Of a stretch of 63,089 nt of DNA, positions 61,001 to 63,089 are shown piece by piece. The stretch covers positions 28,131 to 91,219 of the forward strand of contig NWBM01000001.1 of assembly GCA_002633185.1 (NCBI GenBank), read 5' to 3'. The translations under genes were made by a program, and so were the position numbers. Each line of letters opens with the position of its first letter. The stretch's first letter is position 1. Source of the DNA: Lachnospiraceae bacterium Phil5. GTDB lineage: Bacteria; Bacillota; Clostridia; TANB77; CAG-508. The notes under the pieces were generated by a model. That model was not told the origin of the DNA, did no database searches, and was given only the letters and a program-made list of their open reading frames with translations.

Positions 61001-63089
61001 TTCTTGTGTCGTTGTATGTGTTTTATATACTGCATATCCTACTGGTGTAGCATCTGGATATTTATTAATAGATTTTCCAGTATTATTTTCATACGCACCT
61101 ACAATTATACCATCATAGAAATTAAATGTTGTATCTACAGCATTTACACCATATATTGCACCAGTAATGCTTGGTACTGTTGTACTTACACTTGGTGTCT
61201 GTTCATTCGTTCCTATTGTAACTGTTCCACTAGTACTATATATACCACTGTTAGTAGTTCCCTCTATAGTTCCTCCTGTTACATTAATTGTTCCTCCTGC
61301 TACATTACCTATTCCTCCTAAAGCAGTTAATTGTCCTCCTGCTACATTTACAATTCCGCTTGAAGACGTGTTGTTAATTATTGCATATGCTCCTGTTCCA
61401 GTTCCTGTTATAGTACCACCAGTAACTGTTACTGTACCACTGCTATCATTATTTATAACAGAATTTGAACCAGTTTGTGTTATTGTTCCAGCTGTTATAT
61501 AAACCAAACCTGAATTATTGTTGCTAATTGTATTAGAATTTGAACTTGTTATTGTTGTTGTTCCTGTATCCTCTGAAATTGTTACTGCTGCTGTAGCTAT
61601 TGTGTTTCCTGTTGCTGCTGAGTTGTGAACCGCTTTACCTCCTGTTGTTATAGATCCAGATGTTATAATAATTCTTGCACCTGATACATCAGTTGAGCCT
61701 GATGTACCATTTAATAAACCTTCATCATATTGGCTATTGCTTGCTGTATTTATTATTGTTGCACCTTGTACTGTAAGAAGTCCACCTGCATTATTTACAA
61801 CATATCTTGCAGTTGATGGATTTCCTGCTAATGCATTTGTAAATTTTAATACAGAATTATTATTCAATGTTGCTGTTGCTCCAACTAAATTAATCATTAC
61901 ACGTCCACTTGTTGTAGTTGATGTATTTAATAATGATATTTTATTTGTGCTACTTGTATTATTTGTTGTAAATGTTCCATAGTTTGCTACAATGCGATTT
62001 GCTGATGTTTGTATTATAGCTCCATTTGTTGTATCTGATCCTGCTACTGAACTGTATATATCTAATGTTCCTCTGTTTACAATATTTCTTCCTAATGTTA
62101 ATGTTTTTCCATTTAAATCAAGTATTATACTCTTGCCTGCCACAATTGTTGGATCTGATGTACTTGTGTCTGTCCAATTATTTTTTAATGGTTTTATTGT
62201 GTTTCCGCTTGTTGCATTCGTAAATGCATCTGCTAAAGTACTATAGTACGCAACATGTGTTCCACCAGATGTAACTTCTTCATAATTAGAAGCATATATT
62301 GTAAAGTCATCTGTTGCTGTTACTACTTCATAATTTACAAGATCTGATAATGTTGCTTTTACATAGTATGTTCCTGCTACACTTGGTTCTCCACCTGTAG
62401 TAGAAGCACCATCTGCAGTTGTTGTTTGTATTGTGCATGCTGAATCTGTGTAATATGTATATGATGCAGTTACTCCACTAATTACATCAAGCACTATTAC
62501 AGGTCCTAAATGTATCTCGCCTTCATACCAGTCAGCCATTGTTACACTTACTATTCCTTGTGCTTTTGTAATTGTACCTGTTGTTGTTGCTGTTGTTGTA
62601 GATAATTCATAATTATCTCCCCAGTTTCCTGCTAATGTAATTGAACTTGCTGTTACAGTTTTACCTGTTCCAGCGTTTGCATTATCATATGCATATGTTG
62701 CTGTTGCTGTTGGAGTTTCACCATTTTCTGCTCCACTTAAACTAATTGAAGCTTGACCTGATGTAACAGCTGTTGTTCCATCATATACTTTTGTTATTGT
62801 TCCTAAAATTGATGGTGTTAATGTTTTCTTTGCTATTTCCCATGTTATTTGTTTATCTGCAGTTGTATTATCTGCCCATTTATAATTTGTTGGGTCTGAT
62901 AATGAAACTGTTGCTGTATATGTTCCTGCATTTGTTTGTGTATTATTTGTTATTGTATATTTTCCATCATTTGAAGCTGGCACACCTGTTTGAGGTTGTC
63001 CATTATATACAAGTCCTGTTATAGCTGTTGGTATTGTAACTAATCCTGGTGTTACTGTTACTACGCTTGTTGCTGTAACTGTGCTATCA
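55001..63089 (-). CDS. Giant beta-helix surface protein, 5' end outside the window
   Basis: The frame is open to the right edge (at least 2695 aa; the first residues visible are DSTVTATSVVTVTPG). The MBG/YDG-type N-terminal part (VYNGQPQTG, VYDGTTAVTSGQ) is followed by about six tandem modules of 330-380 aa. Each opens like YSTLADAFTNATSGNTIK and SIILDLNGKTLT, continues with short NxGTLxI and GGTI repeats typical of a right-handed beta-helix, and closes with FNFYDGIIKG. The last module is degenerate, followed by a Thr/Ser/Glu/Gln-rich tail ending DTETKKD. There is no membrane anchor, unlike the other surface proteins; the stop TAG is provided by an inserted repeat, so the original anchor may have been lost. 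No in-frame CGG. Confidence 0.85.
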   Translation of the reverse strand, partial: DSTVTATSVVTVTPGLVTIPTAITGLVYNGQPQTGVPASNDGKYTITNNTQTNAGTYTATVSLSDPTNYKWADNTTADKQITWEIAKKTLTPSILGTITKVYDGTTAVTSGQASISLSGAENGETPTATATYAYDNANAGTGKTVTASSITLAGNWGDNYELSTTTATTTGTITKAQGIVSVTMADWYEGEIHLGPVIVLDVISGVTASYTYYTDSACTIQTTTADGASTTGGEPSVAGTYYVKATLSDLVNYEVVTATDDFTIYASNYEEVTSGGTHVAYYSTLADAFTNATSGNTIKPLKNNWTDTSTSDPTIVAGKSIILDLNGKTLTLGRNIVNRGTLDIYSSVAGSDTTNGAIIQTSANRIVANYGTFTTNNTSSTNKISLLNTSTTTSGRVMINLVGATATLNNNSVLKFTNALAGNPSTARYVVNNAGGLLTVQGATIINTASNSQYDEGLLNGTSGSTDVSGARIIITSGSITTGGKAVHNSAATGNTIATAAVTISEDTGTTTITSSNSNTISNNNSGLVYITAGTITQTGSNSVINNDSSGTVTVTGGTITGTGTGAYAIINNTSSSGIVNVAGGQLTALGGIGNVAGGTINVTGGTIEGTTNSGIYSTSGTVTIGTNEQTPSVSTTVPSITGAIYGVNAVDTTFNFYDGIIVGAYENNTGKSINKYPDATPVGYAVYKTHTTTQEGAYLVQANYGEYGSTWVRGYNTLSEAFDNSTSGNIIKPLRNVNDQSASSPTLPAAKSIRLILDDYTITMNTTITNNGTLTIEGDTYIYNANSTVINNTGSLTVMDSQIVSGATNQYTIVNSGTYYNAYSEIISTNYRAIHNTGTGTATIYGTVTAADYAIYNDSVGTTNTDAVYIAGATTEIRSRQSNAIYNDSTGTVNSSSGNIYGCGTYNGNIGYAAYNNGAGTIRLGTENIYNGIANYGSGTIEMVMTTVESRGVYNFGNGTININGGTIRSASVGVSNQGTGTINISGVHSMSNIGIGVQNSGSGTINMTGDITLNNPGTGIEATNGTVNVTWATTITTTTGIGVKINGATATVTLGENNGTVESNNPTITTSGVGVQVLQGNFYFYDGTIKGSYSNSTGHSIDGTVTGKPDGYVVNKTVSGSQETATLVPAKYTEYNGNTVVAEYLTLSDAFTNATSGNTIKVNSNTTEYSSASVSSGKSLTLELDGKTINMRSYCIQSSATAFTIQDSSSGATGVITSSNSSYTIVVPNGSTTIKSGTIVNTGTGGCAILCPSPVTLVIGDSATTLNTNNPTIRDSNGSGISLSTIARLEFNNGIIKGTTYAINNNTSYEPTPRTGHTIIIGSETVSGTTYETAILVPGYYAVYNGSTFEGSYATLAEAFTAVPSSSTRTVKVLADTTETTAASLASGKTVTLDLNGKTITTTSNVSTISNAGTLTIQDSVGSGTIQNTLTTASANVIENSGTLTLGGSNNFNVRTSTTGTPATSNTATHSVINNTGTATLNKGTIEQTGILETGTIYRYVIHNSGTLTISGATINNVTDASSHTTIYDRGIRTSGSGTLTVGTGAQITTYSVAINSASSASNEANPATNITGGTITSTNQSAVLNSGTGLVLVNGSGASLSGVTYGINNYNTGSVKVADGTISASGTSTNYAALYNSENKTTGTITVTGGTLSGKNGIRNNKSSGSVIVTGGTITATDIGIKNQTGTLTIGTNEATPSVSGLVPSITGTTSGVKVEGGTFNFYDGIIKGSSGKSIVDGSNAATLPSDTPTGYNVTKLPDNGNEIAILTTGNYVMFDNDGTYLSSYSTLASAFSAVTGTKRIMLAADTTETTTASLGSETTVKLDLNGKTITTSNRITNNGTLDIYNTSSTEGKIESSATTVIKNSGTLTMNDTSDTGLVTVTGTSASVSARALVNDAGKTATLNENVKIEFSTASETTSGSSYKWVVSNSGTLNINGATIENNPTIGTKSGYDRGVTNAGTANLIMTSGSITSQGVGLNNSSSATPAVEISGGSIYANASTGIYISNGEVIMTGGTASGTINGANIANANGTFTLGTDDATVTSNASGATPTEPFVRARNSDGKGVNVTSGATFNFYDGVVRGGYSGGTGYSIVGTVTGLPTQASGTYGVDKSQSGSVETAVLVQTSQQNNIQQPMSMMSVPNTSNTMSSPSTSNTMNTSTPKSLSLKSNLLKGISVVADLSEDGGESNSGATETTEVSNESTQTENTEQSEQSEKSEKSEELTSNSEENQNLNQETQTTLESNAAEIDKVDEPTQVAEPTKVAQVGDTSYETFNSAMSAVLESGLEIKLLEDISLQEEVTIPSGKNVTMNLNGKTLSSTAINTINNNGTLTINSMGIIKNESSNGNVIYNAGTLNMNNGVITTEANGGKGIYNNLATINMNGGKVVTQGIGSFAIYNSGSSSKLVIKDGIAEVHGDGSMAVYNDGKLTMSKGNIVVSADDSTGIYNSKNAIECVIKDVEIMVKAKFIDKYEEIKNTNEFKEELAKMKPSYGIYNDSSKNVVIESSTIKVQRLKGIGIMNASTGSIVLGKKEEVYNSSLPIIYAIDDYTTAISNTSTGKFLMYDGRILNASSIKGVIDSENVKAGYELSEEKNSGYIILSLSKIIKDAIEASEANQANESNDATKGNETAEGNSTTATPAKAPAESTEQTETNTPEETQTQPKDNKSTEISAEAKAEISSQPTSTDTETKKD

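Noticed and set aside
1..63089. tRNA or rRNA genes
   Set aside because: No tRNA-like T-loop or anticodon stem pattern and no rRNA segment was recognised on reading the intergenic regions. A tRNAscan-SE run would be decisive.
55001..63089. Prophage or tail-fibre origin of the beta-helix giant
   Set aside because: The repeats look phage-fibre-like, but no phage structural genes are nearby and the YDG/MBG-type domains are typical of bacterial surface proteins.

Overview
The window comes from a low-GC, Gram-positive, Clostridia-like bacterium. The evidence is very AT-rich DNA, AGGAGG-type ribosome sites, SpoIIE, the order radC-mreB-mreC-mreD-pbp2-minC, DUF4321, acpS-tatD-yabE, and many Cna-B/SpaA-type surface proteins. 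No tRNA, rRNA or CRISPR array was seen. Nearly all genes lie on the minus strand. The exceptions are two small genes beside spoIIE and one Rpn-family nuclease gene. The genus cannot be told from the sequence.

Layout: 1-5065 trmL, a GGDEF protein, a membrane-anchored beta-sandwich protein and spoIIE; 5397-5982 two small plus-strand genes; 6061-12462 a cell-shape operon (DUF4321, radC, mreB, mreC, mreD, pbp2, minC); 12813-13824 two SipW-like signal peptidases; then tex, a 1362-aa Cna-B surface protein, rubrerythrin, ftsH, tilS, a compositionally foreign SleB-like hydrolase, dnaB, rplI and three small membrane proteins; 28436-41096 a giant adhesin; gdpP, a PC4-like protein and an rRNA m5C methyltransferase; a 1527-aa surface protein; prfA, yabE-like, tatD and acpS; rpn; and from 55001 to the right edge an incomplete giant beta-helix surface protein.

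Main finding: six genes (mreD, pbp2, the giant adhesin, gdpP, the NOL1/NOP2/sun methyltransferase and tatD) are each broken by a +1 frame change, seven sites in all. Every site is an in-frame CGG codon. Skipping the C and reading the next three bases (GGA or GGT, glycine) restores full-length proteins through conserved glycine motifs: GGGGH in GdpP, AAPGGKT in the methyltransferase, GPVTF in TatD, and FxGxFDGxGH in the adhesin. By eye I found no other in-frame CGG in about 19,000 native codons, while out-of-frame CGG triplets are common. The only conventional CGG arginine codons (two) are in the sleB-like gene, which looks horizontally acquired. This suggests that CGG is an unassigned or starved codon at which ribosomes shift +1 onto glycine, a genome-wide recoding that standard gene callers would score as broken genes.

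Second theme: intergenic regions carry about 17 copies of an inverted-repeat family built on GGGACACCTCC/GGAGGTGTCCC. Four form nested composite elements around one of two cores: a GGGGACGGGG hairpin, or a CGTTTGTTTGCTGGCG...GCGCCAAACTGCGC core. Several genes take their TAG stop from the edge of such an element. Third theme: large surface proteins without LPXTG share an RTG motif before the C-terminal membrane helix, and two of their mRNAs have terminator-like hairpins in the leader.
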